Below are positions 32,414 to 44,176 of a stretch of 62,000 nucleotides of DNA, in pieces. The notes under the pieces were generated by a model, which was not told the DNA's origin, made no database searches, and saw nothing but the letters and a program-made list of their open reading frames with translations. Position 1 is the first letter of the stretch; the number at the start of each line of letters is the position of its first letter. Source of the DNA: Adiantum capillus-veneris (taxonomy: Eukaryota; Streptophyta; Polypodiopsida; Polypodiales; Pteridaceae); contig CM043959.1 of NCBI GenBank assembly GCA_014529385.2, positions 11,563,309 through 11,625,308 of the forward strand. The letters are read 5' to 3'. The position numbers and the translations under genes are program-made.

Positions 32414-32948
32414 TGCCATAAAATCTAATATCTAACTAATACAAATGATTTTCTCATATTAAATTGATCATTTAATGTGGGAGAATAATCAGGAATAAGA
32501 ATTAGAATATAGACATGTGCTTATGGATCTATCTTAGCATGGGACCAAAGTCAATGGGTCCAAATGAGAGATGGTCTGTCAAAGAGCAATGCTAGCTAAT
32601 GGAGCTTGAAAGACCTTAGGGTTAGCTTCATCAAACACCTCCAAAGGTAAGTGTTAAAATTCCTTAGACCTAAGACCTTAGGCAAGCTAGGGCTGAGCTT
32701 GACGTGGGTTTGAGTTGCTTGTCATGCTTGCTAAGTAAGGCGCTTGAGGTGCTTGCTGACTAAGGTGCTTGTCATGCTTGATGACTAAGGTACATGAAGC
32801 GCTTAAGGTACTTGAGGGACAAGGTGCTTGAGATACTGAAGTAAAAAAAAGACCTAGAAAGGAGGGGGCGAGCCCCAAAAGGAGGGGATGTGATTGAAAA
32901 GTCTCACACTTATCCAAGGGACACCCCTTTTCCTCAAGAGGCAAGTAG
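32414..32948 (+). repeat. P-A 3' LTR, truncated
   Basis: Begins TGCCATAAAATCTAATATC and matches 15448-16235 without the MITE. It stops at GGCAAGTAG, where LINE DNA begins. The remaining LTR present at the 5' copy is missing. Confidence 0.8.
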
Positions 32949-34010
32949 GCCTAATCTTCTTCTCTTCTTTTAAATCAATGCCTTGTATGTATGCAAATGA
33001 CTTTGATAGTTTTCTTTGTCCATAGTTGCATCAAGCTTCATCAAGGACTTTTGAGCATCTTGACATTCTTTATCTTTTGGGTGATCTATCTTTGTTGATA
33101 CCATGGAGATGCTTTATGGCAAATAATTCTTCGACACAAGAACAAGTAACTTTCTTGAAAGCTTCCCATTTAGTTTTCAATGGTGTGTCATATTGAAGCT
33201 TTGTCATCCATAACTTTTGCTCAACCATTTCAATGTACATTAGTGCCTGTTTCAAATCCATACATAATGATAACTTCTCTTCCCATTGGGCTGAGATTAT
33301 GATTCTTAGTTGCTTCTCCACATGCAAGGTCAACACATAAGGTTCGATGGTCTGATTCTGGGGTCCATTGGCCAAACATAAAACTCTTTATCGATACATG
33401 ATGGCTTAGAGAATGAATTGGTTCCACTCCACAAAGATATACCATTGGCAATGAGCATTCTCGTGCTATTACACATGTGTAAAAGTAACTTTCCATGGTG
33501 ATCCTCCGGCTCTTTCTTATCCATTGAAGTACAATCAAACAAGTGAATTTACTCCAACTCCCTTGAAATGTATGGAATATCAAATTGTTGAGTATCATGT
33601 TGCAATGTTTGTGTGCGAGCATTCATATCCCCAAATACAATAACATCACCTTCACCTTTGAAATAAGGAATGTCCTCTTATAAATAAAAAATAATTGATC
33701 TCTATCCATGCAAGCATAAAAGGGGGAATCATGATGAGGAATGTAGCAACATGCTACAAAAATGTGTGCTCTTTTTGGTGTCATAATTTTCAGACATACA
33801 TAATGTTTGTACTTGTTATCTTTCACAATTGATACAAAATCTTCCAATCCTTTCTTAACCATACATGCTACCCCTCCTTCCCCTCTTTGATGCTTGAAAG
33901 TTTTTGAGCACATCAATAAATGTACATTGTAATCCTCCAAGCCATTAATCCTTTGTGTATCATGCTCCCAAGTTTCAACAAGAAGTACAACAATCATCTA
34001 CAAGCTATTT
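32949..34010 (-). pseudogene. LINE endonuclease domain fragment
   Basis: Read from 34010 downward through three frames. ETWEHDTQRINGLEDYNVH is the E-T-W block. GEGGVACMVKKGLEDFVS, YKHYVCLKI and FVACCYIPHHDSPFY follow. Then VIVFGDMNARTQ (the GD.NAR metal-binding block, about 33618-33655), TRMLIANGISLWSGTN and YVWPMDP. The part at 33070-33375 (EMVEQKLWMTKLQYDTPLKTKWEAF) fits the linker before RT. The order is that of APE-type LINE endonucleases that nick DNA for target-primed reverse transcription. The RT is absent: the fragment ends at the P-A LTR junction. Confidence 0.8.
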
Positions 34011-34364
34011 GCGGCCGTAAGTATATCAAATGATGTCTGTTTTCTGTGTGCAAGTAGTCATTTGAGCCATATCAACATAAGATACACATAGGTACTCATA
34101 ACTTTGATTTTGGACACTTCCAAAATCCGGCTCTATCTTCATACGTGTTTTGTGCAGATGAGTCTAGAGTGAGGGTTTTGAGTGTAGAGGCTTTGGGACA
34201 GATGTATCCTAGTGAGGGATGGTGTTCCTTAAGTTTTGTGCGATTCTGGCATGATTTAGTGAGTTTCCTTTCCTTTGTGTTTATGTAGGTTGGGTGGTGT
34301 AGTTGAGAGAAGTGAGATTCCAGATTGTGGTTTAGTTGGCCTTCCGTGTATGCATGGGATGGTC
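34011..34364. other. No gene seen
   Basis: The first 80 bp may be the 5' edge of the LINE endonuclease frame with stops. The rest, GTGAGGG and TTTGTGTTTATGTAGG type sequence, has no recognised content. It interrupts the copia RT homology that starts at 34365. Confidence 0.4.
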
Positions 34365-34790
34365 TCAGCTTGACAAGAAAATCAGTTTTCTCATACCAAG
34401 AACGAGGAGATTGCTTCAACCCATACAAATATTTCTTACATATGCAAAATTTATCCTCTTATCCTTTCTTGACAAAACCACAAGGTTGCATTACATAAAC
34501 TTCCTCAAATATGTCACCATTCAAGAAAGCAGTAACAATGTCTGACTAATGTAAATCATCCCAACCAAAATGACCTGCCAATGCACATAGAAAACACACA
34601 ATATTCATACGAAAAGTGGGAGAAAAAGTCTCTTCATAATCCATGCCTTTTTGCTGTGCATAACCCTTTGCAACAAGTCGAGCCTTTATATCGATCAATC
34701 TCACCATCTGGCTTGCATTTCAACTTGTAAACCCACTTTGTACCAATGGCCTTTTTACCAGGAGGCAAATCACATAGCTAGAGGTAATAA
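34365..34790 (-). pseudogene. Copia reverse transcriptase fragment (related to element C)
   Basis: The minus strand encodes, with stops and shifts, LPPGKKAIGTKWVYKLKC-type sequence, the AQQKGMDYEETFSPT block, LCALAGHFGWD and FLNGDIFEEVYVMQP. It ends at LYGLKQSPRSWYEK. It aligns base by base with element C around 38610-39000 with many differences. It lacks the YVDD block. Confidence 0.75.
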
Positions 34791-34884
34791 AAGGATAGAC
34801 TAATCCAAGTAATCTACATGAACTAAGAAGCTTTATAGGTATGTGTGCATACTATAGACGCTTCATAGAACAGTTCTGACAAAT

Positions 34885-35838
34885 CGCGGGACCATTACAT
34901 GACCTAACAAAGAAAAACGTGAGGTATATATGGTCCACCAAGAAGAACAATGCTTTTGAAAAGCTTAAAGAAAAGATTATCTCAACCTGTGCTTACACTA
35001 TCGGATCTCTGAAAGCCATTTAAGGTCTAATGCGACGCCTGTGGTGATTGCCTTGGAGTTGTACTGCTCCAAGAAGGGCACACCATAGCGTATGAAAGTC
35101 GAAGGCTCGACCCTGTTGAGAAAGCTCTAGGCATCTATAAGAAGGAACTCTTAGCAGTTCTACATGCTCTACATTCATGGAAGTACTATTTACTGGGGAC
35201 TCCTTTCATTCTGTGAACGGATCACCAAAGCCTTAAGTAATTCATGACATAAACCAAGCTCTTCGACAAACAAATGAGGTGGGAAAATTTCCTTTTGCAA
35301 TTTCATTTTCATATTGCTCACATTGCTGGCAAGCATAATCAAGCAACCGATGAACTCTCAAGATGACCAAAAGTGAATGAGGTATCCATAGCAACTCACA
35401 ATGATCTATCTTCTATGATAGATGAGTATGCTATTGATCCCGATTTTAGAGATGTGATTTCAGTCCTTGCACTAGGGAAGAAACAAGAACCATTTACCCT
35501 ACAAGATGGTTATCTTCTCTATGGCAATAGACTATGTGTTACCAGCTCACGATGTGAGAAAGTAAGGTATGAATCTCATGCTCCTCCTTATGCAGGGCAT
35601 AGAGGGATTCAATCTACCCTAAAAGGGATAGAAACATATTTCTATTGGCCTGCCACCATGAAAGAAAACATACAAGAGTATGTTTCAAAATGTGTGGTAT
35701 GCCAAAAGACGAAGTTTGATAGAGGGAAGCAACCTGGATTTCTTCAACCTTGCCAATCCCTAATTCATTGTGGGAGAGCATATCCATGGATTTTATCTTT
35801 GGATTTCCCAAGTCTATCCATGGGAATATAGGATTATG
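34885..35838 (+). pseudogene. P-B pol: reverse transcriptase end, RNase H, integrase zinc module
   Basis: LTKKNVRYIWSTKKNNAFEKL (RT connection), then the RNase H blocks CDACGDCLGVVLLQEGHTIAYESRRL, KKELLAVLHALHSWKYYLLG and TDHQSLK. FHFHIAHIAGKHNQATDELS follows. The clean frame 35373-35831 has DGYLLYGNRLCVT, HAPPYAGHRGIQSTLKGIETYFYWPATM and YVSKCVVCQKTKFDRGKQPGF, the H..H..C..C module. Close relative of P-A at 30476-31010. It is interrupted at 35838 by a solo LTR and resumes at 36920. Confidence 0.8.
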
Positions 35839-35922
35839 TGTTAGGAAATATGACGTAGCTAAGTAGATAATTGAGTAGATTACTTAATAGAGAGAGATAA
35901 CTCTACACACAAGAGATTATAG

Positions 35923-35981
<59 letters not shown>

Positions 35982-36182
35982 AGTACACACAAATATACGT
36001 GGTTCACCCAATGTGGGCTACATCCACGGGAAAGCAACCACTTAATGGCTATAGTACTTTAAACAAGAAGTAGATTACAAAGGGATTATACCCTTAATAG
36101 AGCTCCCACTTTGCTCTATTAAGTAGATAATTGAGTAGATTACTTAATGGAGAGAGATAATTCTACACACAAGAGATTATAG

Positions 36183-36263
<81 letters not shown>

Positions 36264-36919
36264 AGTACACACAAATATACGTGGTTCACCCAATGTGGGC
36301 TACATCCACGGGAAAGCAGCCACTTAATGGCTATAGTACTTTAAACAAGAAGTAGGTTACAAAGGGATTATACCCTTAATAGAGCTCCCACCTTGCTTCA
36401 CTCTCACCACCTCACACCCACCTTGTTGCATCAACTTCACACTGTGAAATGTGTGTAGAAATGGCCTCCTTTTATAGGCCAAAAGGGCTGCCCTCTCTCA
36501 TGAGAGGCCGCCATGTGTAGCCGCCCTTGTGAAGATAAGTCCAAATCGGACCCTCCAATCTGTCCATGTGTGGTCGTCCTTGAAAAGACAAGTCCTTTTG
36601 AATTTAGGCACCGGTCACCGACCACCGGCCATTGAATTTGGCCACTGGCCACCGGCCATTGACTTTCGACCACCGGCCAACCGGCCAACCAACCGGTCAT
36701 TTTTTGATCACTTTCCGATCGCCGTTCGGCCATAATATTTTGACGAAAAGGAATATTCCGAGGCTCGCCGTGAAAATTTTGATTTTTGGCGAGTGATTTT
36801 ATTTTCCAGGGCGAGTTATTTTTCTTAACGTACGATGGATTCTACTCATAATGGGGACCTTACAAATGTGCATTTTTAACACAAAAAATTACAAGGGGCA
36901 TCAGACTCCATACTTAACA
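35839..36919. mobile_element. Solo LTR (1081 bp) inserted in P-B integrase
   Basis: Starts TGTTAGGAAATATG and ends ACTTAACA, perfect TGTTA...TAACA ends. It is flanked by TTATG (35834-35838) and ATATG (36920-36924), a 5-bp target duplication with one change. P-A at about 31030-31045 (GGAATATGGGAATATGG) gives the empty site. It contains no coding region and no internal element DNA, as expected after LTR-LTR recombination. Confidence 0.75.
35861..36400. repeat. 260-bp tandem duplication with GA microsatellites inside the solo LTR
   Basis: AAGTAGATAATTGAGTAG starts at 35861 and 36121, and both units run to AGAGCTCCCAC. Each carries a GA run (35926-35979, 27 units; 36186-36261, about 38 units). 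Apart from run length the units are nearly identical. Confidence 0.9.
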
Positions 36920-37592
36920 ATATGGACGATAGTAGATAGGTTTAGCAAACAAACACATTTCATACCTGTCAAAAAGACTATCAAAGCCCATCAAATGGCA
37001 ACCCTCTTTATATCACAAATTTTCAAGTACCACGGCTTGCCAATGTCCATAGTGTTGGATAAAGATCCTAGAATGACCAGTTTTTTTGGAAGGGTCTCTT
37101 TGAGAATTTAGGTATAAGTCTAAACTTCTCTTCGGCCTATCATCCCCAAACAGATGGCCAAAGTAAAATAGCTAACCTAACAATTCTTAATCTACTAAAA
37201 GCTTATGTCATAGAAGCAGATCAAAAGTCCCAATGGGAGAAGTACTTTCCCTTAGTGGAGTATGCTTACAATAACACTGTACATACTTCCACGAGAAAAG
37301 CACCTTTTGAGGTGATAGAGGGAAGATAAAAAATCCCCCTGCTACTCAAGGTACATGGGAAGATCTTCGATGCAAATGAATATAGCTGAGACCTTCAAGA
37401 ATCTTTCCAAAAGATTAAGGATGATATATCCATTTCTCAACAAAGGCAAAAGTCTTCTGCTGATAAGCACATAAAAGCCCTAGCCTTTAAACAAAATGAT
37501 TGGGTCTTGCTTAAGTTTCCCAAGGCTTGATTAAGGCCCTCTACGGGCAAGAATCCTACAAGACACCAAAAGTACTGTGCTAAGTTAGCAAA
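36920..37592 (+). pseudogene. P-B integrase core, continued
   Basis: TIVDRFSKQTHFIPVKKTIKA (first Asp), FKYHGLPMSIVLDKDPRMTS (second Asp), GLNFSSAYHPQTDGQSKIANLTIL and EKYFPLVEYAYNNTVHTSTRKAPF. Then LAFKQNDWVLLKFPKA. It stops mid-protein at the left LTR of element C. Confidence 0.8.
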
Positions 37593-37813
37593 TGTTGGAA
37601 TTAGGGTTGCAGAGAAACGTACACAGCTTGGAGAAGACAAAGGAAGCTCAAGGAACACAATAGAGTGTGTGTTTCTTAGTGTGCAATGGAAAGATAGATA
37701 GAGTAATGGGCGTATATACAATGCTCGGGGAAAAAAACCTCCTAAATAGAGAAAAAATGCCCCGACAGTCCTAGTGTGTTCACACACATCACTACCACAT
37801 GTATATGGTAACA
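37593..37813 (-). repeat. Element C 3' LTR
   Basis: Minus-strand ends TGTTACCATATACATG ... AATTCCAACA. It matches 54054-54280 with a 7-bp indel (CCCTAGA missing here) and scattered changes. Confidence 0.9.
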
Positions 37814-37825
37814 AATCCCCCCTGG
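37814..37825 (-). promoter_or_regulatory. Element C polypurine tract
   Basis: The minus strand reads CCAGGGGGGATT directly before the LTR start TGTTACC. Confidence 0.7.
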
Positions 37826-38666
37826 AGTGATCCGGTGAACGAGAGCTGGCACATGAGTAAAGGGAAGTGCCGCGGCCTTGTAGACATGATCAGTCCACAA
37901 AGGGGAGTAAGCCCGAAGCTTTGCGGAAAGCTTCAAGCTTCTCACGAGACAATGCTTTTGTGAAAAGATCTACAAGGTTGTCCTTTGTTGGCACATCTCT
38001 CCTGCTGAGAGTCTCTCCCTGACATAGTGGTAATGCACCTCAATGTGCTTTGTGCGAGCATGAAAAACTGGGTTCCTTGCAATTGCCAATGCACTCTAAC
38101 TATCAGTGTAGATAGTGTTGGCAGTGTCTTGTCCAACACCCAAATTAGCCATAAGGCGTCTGAGCCATACACACTCAACCGTAGCTGTGAAGACTGTCCT
38201 ATACTCAGCCTCACAACTCGAAGTGGCCACAGTAGGTTGCTTCTTGCTCAACCATGATATACATGAAATGCCAAGCATGAAAAAAAAACCACTTGTGGAC
38301 ACTCACGTATCAAAACAACCAGCCCAATCTGAGTCCAAAAAAGCATGTAAGTCTGGCGGCAATGATCCCCCCTTTGGATAAACAAAGACAAGATGTAAAG
38401 TGCTACTAAGGTAGCGGGAAATAGCCCCAAATCTTTCATCTTGAAAGTAGCATTCAAATCAGCCTTAAATTCAGCAGTATGTCTCTCATTTGGTCCAGTG
38501 ATCAACAAATCATCGACATAAAGAACCACAATGAGAAGTACATTACCCTCACGCTTTACATACAATGTGATTTCTGTTGGACTGTTACGAAAGCCTCGTT
38601 TGACCAAATGAGTGTCAGCTTTCTCATATCAAGCACGAGGAGATTGCTTCAACCCATACAAAGCCT
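37826..38666 (-). pseudogene. Element C reverse transcriptase end and RNase H
   Basis: 38607-38248 has LIVVLYVDDLLITGPNERH (YVDD active site) and FKADLNATFKMKDLGL. 38302-38096 has YISWLSKKQPTVATSSCEAEYRTVFTATVECVWLRRL and LGVGQDTANTIYTDS, the RNase H core. 38214-37942 continues in another frame with the KHIEVHYHY... and R......A..D..TK blocks (+ strand 37950-38060). The region between YVDD and RNase H is shortened by a deletion near 38400 relative to usual copia length. Confidence 0.8.
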
Positions 38667-38668
38667 TC

Positions 38669-39235
38669 TTACATCTGCACACTTTTTCCTCTTGTCCTTT
38701 TACCGCGAGGTTGCGTTACATAAACTTCCTCAAATATGTCACCATTCAAGAAAGCAGTAACAATGTCTGATTGATGTACATCCCAACAAAAATGAGCTGC
38801 CAATGCACATAGAAAACACACAGTAGTCATATGACAAGTGGGAGCAAAAGTCTCTTCATAATCTATGCCTTTTTGCTGTGCATAACCCTTTGCAACAAGT
38901 TGCGCCTTATGGCGATCAATCTCACCATCCGGCTTACGTTTCAACTTGTAAACCCACTTTGTACCAATGGCCTTTTTTCTAGGAGGCAAATCACATAAAG
39001 TCCATGTGTCAGTTTCTATAAGTGCATCATATTCTGATCGCATGGCAGCCATCCAATTTTTTGAATTCTGTGCTTCATCAAAAGATAGAGGCTCATCAAC
39101 ATCATGTAAGCTAGACACAGCCAAAGCATAACAATCTGATGCATAAGATGCATGGCGAGAGCCTGAACGAGTTCGACTAAACAAAGGTGCATCCAATTTA
39201 CTATCACGCAAAGTGTGCACCAGCCATTTTGGCAT
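38669..39235 (-). pseudogene. Element C reverse transcriptase, N-terminal half
   Basis: A 188-codon frame: EPLSFDEAQNSKNWMAAMRSEYDALIETDTW, LPPRKKAIGTKWVYKLKRKPDGEIDRHKAQLVAKGY, GIDYEETFAPTCHMTTV and DVHQSDIVTAFLNGDIFEEVYVTQPRG, with the first catalytic Asp in QSDIVTAF. The usual LDV is SDI here. It breaks before the LYGLKQ block. Confidence 0.9.
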
Positions 39236-39412
39236 ACCTCTAGCCTGCTCATTTTAAGCCCTTTCCTCATCAAGTACATCATGTACATCTGCATCAATAA
39301 TAGGCTGATCTGTAACATTTTTAGAAACCCCCATAGGCTGTACATTTGCCTCATTGGAACTTACATTCGTATGTACACCACTGAAAAGAGGCAACAAAGT
39401 GTCATAAATGTC

Positions 39413-39919
39413 CTATGAGCTTACATTACTATCTCTAGTACATGACAGCAAGGGCTGAACAGAATCTTCCACAAACACTACATCCCGTAAAACCAGAATA
39501 CGTTTTATTTGCAGATGGTACAACTTGTAACCTTTTCTTTCAGCACTATAACCAACAAAAATACATTTGACAGCCTTCTCATCCAATTTTTTGCGCTGTG
39601 TTTGTGGCACCAAAGCATATGCCAAACAACCAAAAACACGCATGTGCTCAATAGAAGGCTTTCTATCATGCCATGCTTCATATGGAGTAATAGACTGCAA
39701 AGCTTTTGTAGGACACCTGTTTAGTACATAAGTGGCACACATGATGGCCTCAAGCCAAAAAGAATGCGACAAAGCTTGACTTTTGACCATACATCGTGCC
39801 ATTTCCGTAAGTGACCCGTTTTTCCTCTCAGAAACACCATTTTGCTGAGGTGTATAAGGCACTGTACATTGGTGTTTTATCCTACGACTAACCAGAAATG
39901 CATTAAATTCATGAGACAT
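39413..39919 (-). pseudogene. Element C integrase, C-terminal half
   Basis: YTPQQNGVSERKNGSLTEMARCM carries the catalytic Glu. SFWLEAIMCATYVLNRCPTKAL, TPYEAWHDRKPSIEHMRVFGCLAY and KCIFVGYSAERKGYKLY follow. This is the standard copia integrase end, directly upstream of an RT linker region. Confidence 0.9.
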
Positions 39920-39931
39920 ATACTCCCCCCC

Positions 39932-40297
39932 TCAATCGGAACGGAGGGTGCCCATAGTACATTTCGAGACATTTTCAGCCATAGCCAGAAATTGTTTGAA
40001 GCACATAAAAACTTCAGACTTTGCTTTAAGCGGAAATACCCATGCATGCCTGGAGTAGTCATCAATGAAAGTCACGAAGTAAAAGGTAATTGCCCAAGGA
40101 TGGAGTTTGCATGGGCCCACAAACATCACTATGCACAAGCTGTAACCTGCATGTGGCCCGAACTGAACCATCCTTTGGAAACTTAGAACGCTGCATCTTA
40201 CCCAAAATACAACCTTCACAAACATGTTTGACAGGTGCTTCAAGAGGTGGCAAAAAAGCAACCATATCAGATTTCTGCAAACGCAGCAAATTGGCAA
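39932..40297 (-). pseudogene. Element C integrase, catalytic core
   Basis: ITFYFVTFIDDYSRHAWVFPLKAKSEVFMCFKQFLAM has the first catalytic Asp (FIDD.SR), and RSD at the end is the second. The frame is shifted relative to the pre-integrase part upstream (40607-40062) and to the next half. Confidence 0.85.
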
Positions 40298-40856
40298 AAT
40301 TCAGATGACCAAAACGTGCATGCCAAAGATTTGCATCTGAAATAGCCCTTGAATTTGCAACAACATTTGAAAAATTTTGTCCACACTTGTCATACAAAGT
40401 GAGCTTATACAGCCCACAACACAAAAGGCCAGATGCAACAATTTCATCACCAAAACTCAGATCATGAACTGTATAGTTGTCATCCACAAATTTGACTACA
40501 AGTCCAAGTCTAGCAAGTGCGAATACAGACAAGAGATTCTTCTTGATCCCAGGTACATAAAGTGAATCAACAAGTGTGAAGGAACTTCCATTTGTAGTAT
40601 TAAGCACAATCTTTCCAACTCCCTAAACCGGATAAGAGGAATTGTTGGCACAAGTGACTGAATTCCCATGAGGGATAGACTCGAGAGAGGTGAACAATTC
40701 ACGATGTGAGGTAATGTGCTTTGTAGCACCACTGTCAAAATACCACACATGTGAATTCGCAGCAAACAAGCATACATCATGGACAACAGGATTGTAAGTG
40801 CACTCTGCACTAAAAGCCCATTCTATATCGACATCAGCATCAGAGTCTCCTTTCAC
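40062..40856 (-). pseudogene. Element C protease and pre-integrase domain
   Basis: 40856-40623: VWYFDSGATKHITSHRELF is the copia protease active site (DSGA). An in-frame TAA at 40623-40625 interrupts the protein, and the same frame resumes to 40062. It shows FTLVDSLYVPGIKKNLLSV, then the GAG-pre-integrase zinc region LWHARFGHLNFANLLRL and VCEGCILGKMQRSKF (H...H...C..C), and VHSDVCGPM. A frameshift ends it inside the integrase. Confidence 0.9.
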
Positions 40857-41392
40857 AAATACTCAACAATGGCTGCATTTGTAGTGGAACCAACATTTGC
40901 AGTGGAACCACCCTCTTTCTTCTTAGCCTCTTTGGCCTTCAACTTAGGACACTGCTTGATCAAGTTATCATTAGCTTTACAATAATGGCAACGCATCTTC
41001 TTTTTGCCCTTATCACCAGAATTGCCAGACGAAGTGCTGCGAGTAGAAGCATTGGGAACAAAAGTTTTGCCAATCGCAGCAGAACCATAAGAAGTGGCTG
41101 CATTGCTGTTACCACCCTTTCTTTGAGAAGCAATAAAAGCCTGTTCAAGTGCACACTGTCTAGTCCCGTTTTTTTTGGAAAGTGACTCTTGCAACAACAG
41201 TGTGCATAATGCATCAAACTTGACAACTTCTAGATTTCCTTGGGTCATAAGTCTCCAAGTACTAGCAAAAGTCTGGTAAGAATCTGGTAAGGCATCAAGA
41301 ACAGTCTGCACAAGGGAACTCTCTGAAATGACTTCACCTGCAGAAATAAGCTGCTCATTGATATCCTTGACACTAGCGAGGAAAGTGTCCAT
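40853..41392 (-). pseudogene. Element C Gag, C-terminal part
   Basis: MDTFLASVKDINEQLISAG, LVQTVLDALPDSYQTFAST and a zinc-knuckle region CHYCKANDNLIKQC. The His of the usual C-x2-C-x4-H-x4-C is Asn, so metal binding is probably impaired. Upstream it is cut at 41397 by element G; the rest of Gag lies at 53253-53759. Confidence 0.85.
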
Positions 41393-41397
41393 ATCAT

Positions 41398-42333
41398 TGT
41401 TTGCGGGTCGCCGCGATGGACGTCCATAGCATAGCTCTCAAGCATCAACATAAAATTATCGATACAGGGGAAGCGACTTGGATGAGGCATGGAAACTCAC
41501 TAGGGTGTCAATCCTAATGAAGTGAACTCGAAGAGATGCAACTAATAACTCTACAAGCAAATCAAACACACTAAAGCCAAGTAATCTACCTATGTCCTTC
41601 TACACAGCTCTACAGTCATCATGCCCGTTTACCATGCAAATCATATCGGAATCGCACGAAACTTGAAGGGAAGCTACAAGGGACTATCAAGAACATACCC
41701 TATCACTGTCACAGCATTCTGGAGAGGTACAAAGATCGTGATCGTTCGTCCCACAGTACGCAAAAATAGTAAACGGATGATCCTAAAGGGTCATTTTTGG
41801 GTCCCTAAAGCTTCTCCTCGGGTCAAAACAACATAAAATACGAATATAAACACTCAAAATAGTGATTTAAGGCCTAAACGGATGCGTTTGAAACCTTCAC
41901 CGAATCTTGAATGCTTACACTTGAATTAAAGAGCAGAGTAAGAGGAACACAATGCAAGAAAAAAACTGAATTTGGATTACCGTAGCCGCCGTAGATACGA
42001 TGATTACAAGTTGGAGCAAAGAGGTAGCTCTATGTGCGTAACACAATAGTCACTTATCTTCCCAAAAATAATCTTCTCTTTCCCACTAACCTTAGTGTAT
42101 TATATACCTAGGGCTTTCTAAAGTGGCCGGCTGCGGCCAACTTCTCATGGACCTTTACATACATCATTGGAAAAATTACATCTTTGACTTAGACTTGACA
42201 TAGACGATGGACATTAGGCTTTTACAGGGTTTGATGTATTAAACATCAGAAGACCACATCAAAACTTTGACCGACTGACCCAACGGACGCCTTGGCTAGG
42301 TGGGTACTTGTATGTTGTTATCACCTCCAAACA
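41398..42333 (-). repeat. Element G 3' LTR
   Basis: Matches 52322-53252 with few changes. It includes one decayed copy of the leader palindrome at 41733-41744 (AGATCGTGATCG) in the same flanking context (GAGGTAC...TCGT). The last 11 bases on the minus strand (ACCCGCAAACA) are absent from the other LTR. Confidence 0.9.
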
Positions 42334-42348
42334 CTCCCCCCTTCCTAG
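42334..42348 (-). promoter_or_regulatory. Element G polypurine tract
   Basis: The minus strand reads CTAGGAAGGGGGGAG, directly followed by the LTR start TGTTTGG. Confidence 0.85.
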
Positions 42349-43414
42349 ATTGTGTCGTCCCTTGACACGATCATTTGTAGTCTGGTCTTCTTGTTGAGGA
42401 GACTCCCCACTTCCTTGATGGAGTTATATCTGGCATGTTTTGCTTTTTCAAATGGGGTGCCCATTTGCCTTTGATTGATGAACATGTGTTCTTTGTGATT
42501 TGGATGTTGTGGACGAGGCATTTGTGCATGTTGTTGCACATCCTGTTTTACCTTTCCATTTGTGCAGTTGGTCGATGATACTTGTTTTTATTGGAGCTCG
42601 TATCTCCAAATGTTTGAGACTTTGACGTGTGTGCACTGGCATCTCCAAATTGATTTTCTTTGCCACTTTGTCAATAGATATGAGCTGCTCTTATCGAAGC
42701 GTAGTTGAGAACAATGTGGCCCCACTTTATCTCTTTGAAGATAGTGTAAAAAATTCTTTATTGGTTTCATTTGATGGAAGGAATATATACAATAGAATAG
42801 TGATGGGTGTTTCTAAATTAGGGTCTAGAACCTGAATGACCAAAGGGAAAAACCCAGTGGGAAAAAATGCCTTTGGTATACACTCTTATTGGGGTTGAAC
42901 ACTTGGAAGTTGAGTACCTGTTTATGCAAGGTGAGTGCTTAAGAGAAATAAAGTAAGAGTGCGTAATGCAAGTGCCAATTATGGGACACTCTATATGCAC
43001 ACAAGAGTTCGTTCAAGAAAATCATGCGGTGTGAAAAATGAGTTGTTGGGTGCTTCAAGGAACAAATGTTGCACATGTGATATCCAAGGACATCTTAATA
43101 GCTTCCACATTTCCAAGAAGGGTTTTTGATGTTGAAGCTTCTCCACTCATTACTCACTATGTATAGTGCATGAGTGTCTTTTGGACTCTCTTCTTCACTT
43201 TACCAAACTTAAAATGCATAGACCTGGACTCTTATGCTCACCTATACCAGCATGAGCGATACAACATAAATATGCTCAACTCCTCCACCTTGAGCAGTAC
43301 CTAGAATAGCTAAGACTCTTAGACCACAGAGAATATTACTTGAAGCTTTGGGACTAATGCCTTGCTCATTTAGTGGCTCAGCTGCCCGACTCTTGACTTT
43401 TATGCCATGTATTT
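42349..43414 (-). other. Element G 3' non-coding segment
   Basis: No domain recognised. A short minus-strand frame near the end (ARYNSIKEVGSLLNKKTRL, then a stop at 42345) is open but unassigned. Confidence 0.5.
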
Positions 43415-43884
43415 TTAATGGCGACTTGGACTTACCTGTTCATGGCCTGAAACCCAATGCCATAAGTTCTTGAAATTTAGGACTCTTCCATTGTGTTGGT
43501 CTTTGGATGCCACCATTTTGTCGAGTAGATTGACATATTTTGGCTCCTCTTGACTTGCTTGTTGTATGTTGATACTACTTTGTAAAACAAGTCCTTTAGC
43601 TCTGATACGGCTTGATGTAGCCCTTGCATTAATTCCCATGAGAAGCGATTGTCGTGATGTGTGGATTCTCTGTGATTGAGTTTCCACTAGCAGTTTTGGA
43701 ACCCATCTTGTTTTTGGTCCTTGTGTGACCGTCTTTGGCATTTTATCTTCTTCTATAATTTGATGGACACTAGGCTTTGGTATCCAAACCTGATGATTTC
43801 TGTTGTAAAAGCCTTGCTTTTGTAATTGATGACAAGGTATCCATGTGTAGATTGCAGCAGCCTTGGTTGTAATTTGTCTCCATT

Positions 43885-44006
43885 GGCTCTTTGTTGTTGT
43901 TGATTGTCTTTGTGTGGGGTCCTTTGCTACTTGGTTGGTCTTAGTGGCTCTTTGTTGTTGTTGACTGTCTTTGTGTGGGGTCCTTTGCTACTTGGTTGGT
44001 CTTAGT
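43885..44006. repeat. 61-bp tandem duplication breaking the second gene of G
   Basis: GGCTCTTTGTTGTTGTTGA(T/C)TGTC... is repeated with a 61-bp period and one difference. Because 61 is not a multiple of three it shifts the reading frame and creates the stop at 43941. Confidence 0.95.
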
Positions 44007-44044
44007 GGCTCTAGGTTGAGCAACTATTTTGGGTAACCATATTT

Positions 44045-44176
44045 GGGTGTTACCTTCATAGAATCCTTGTGCTTCGAGTAGCTTCACTGGAATCACCCGC
44101 TGATTCACCTGGGTGTTACCTTCATAGAATACTTGTGCTTCGAGTAGCTTCACTGGAATCACCTGCTGATTCACCT
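44045..44176. repeat. 66-bp (22-codon) in-frame tandem duplication
   Basis: GGGTGTTACCTTCATAGAAT... starts at 44045 and 44111. It encodes two copies of VIPVKLLEAQ(G/V)FYEGNTQ, so repeat expansion in this gene proceeds by in-frame duplication. Confidence 0.9.
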
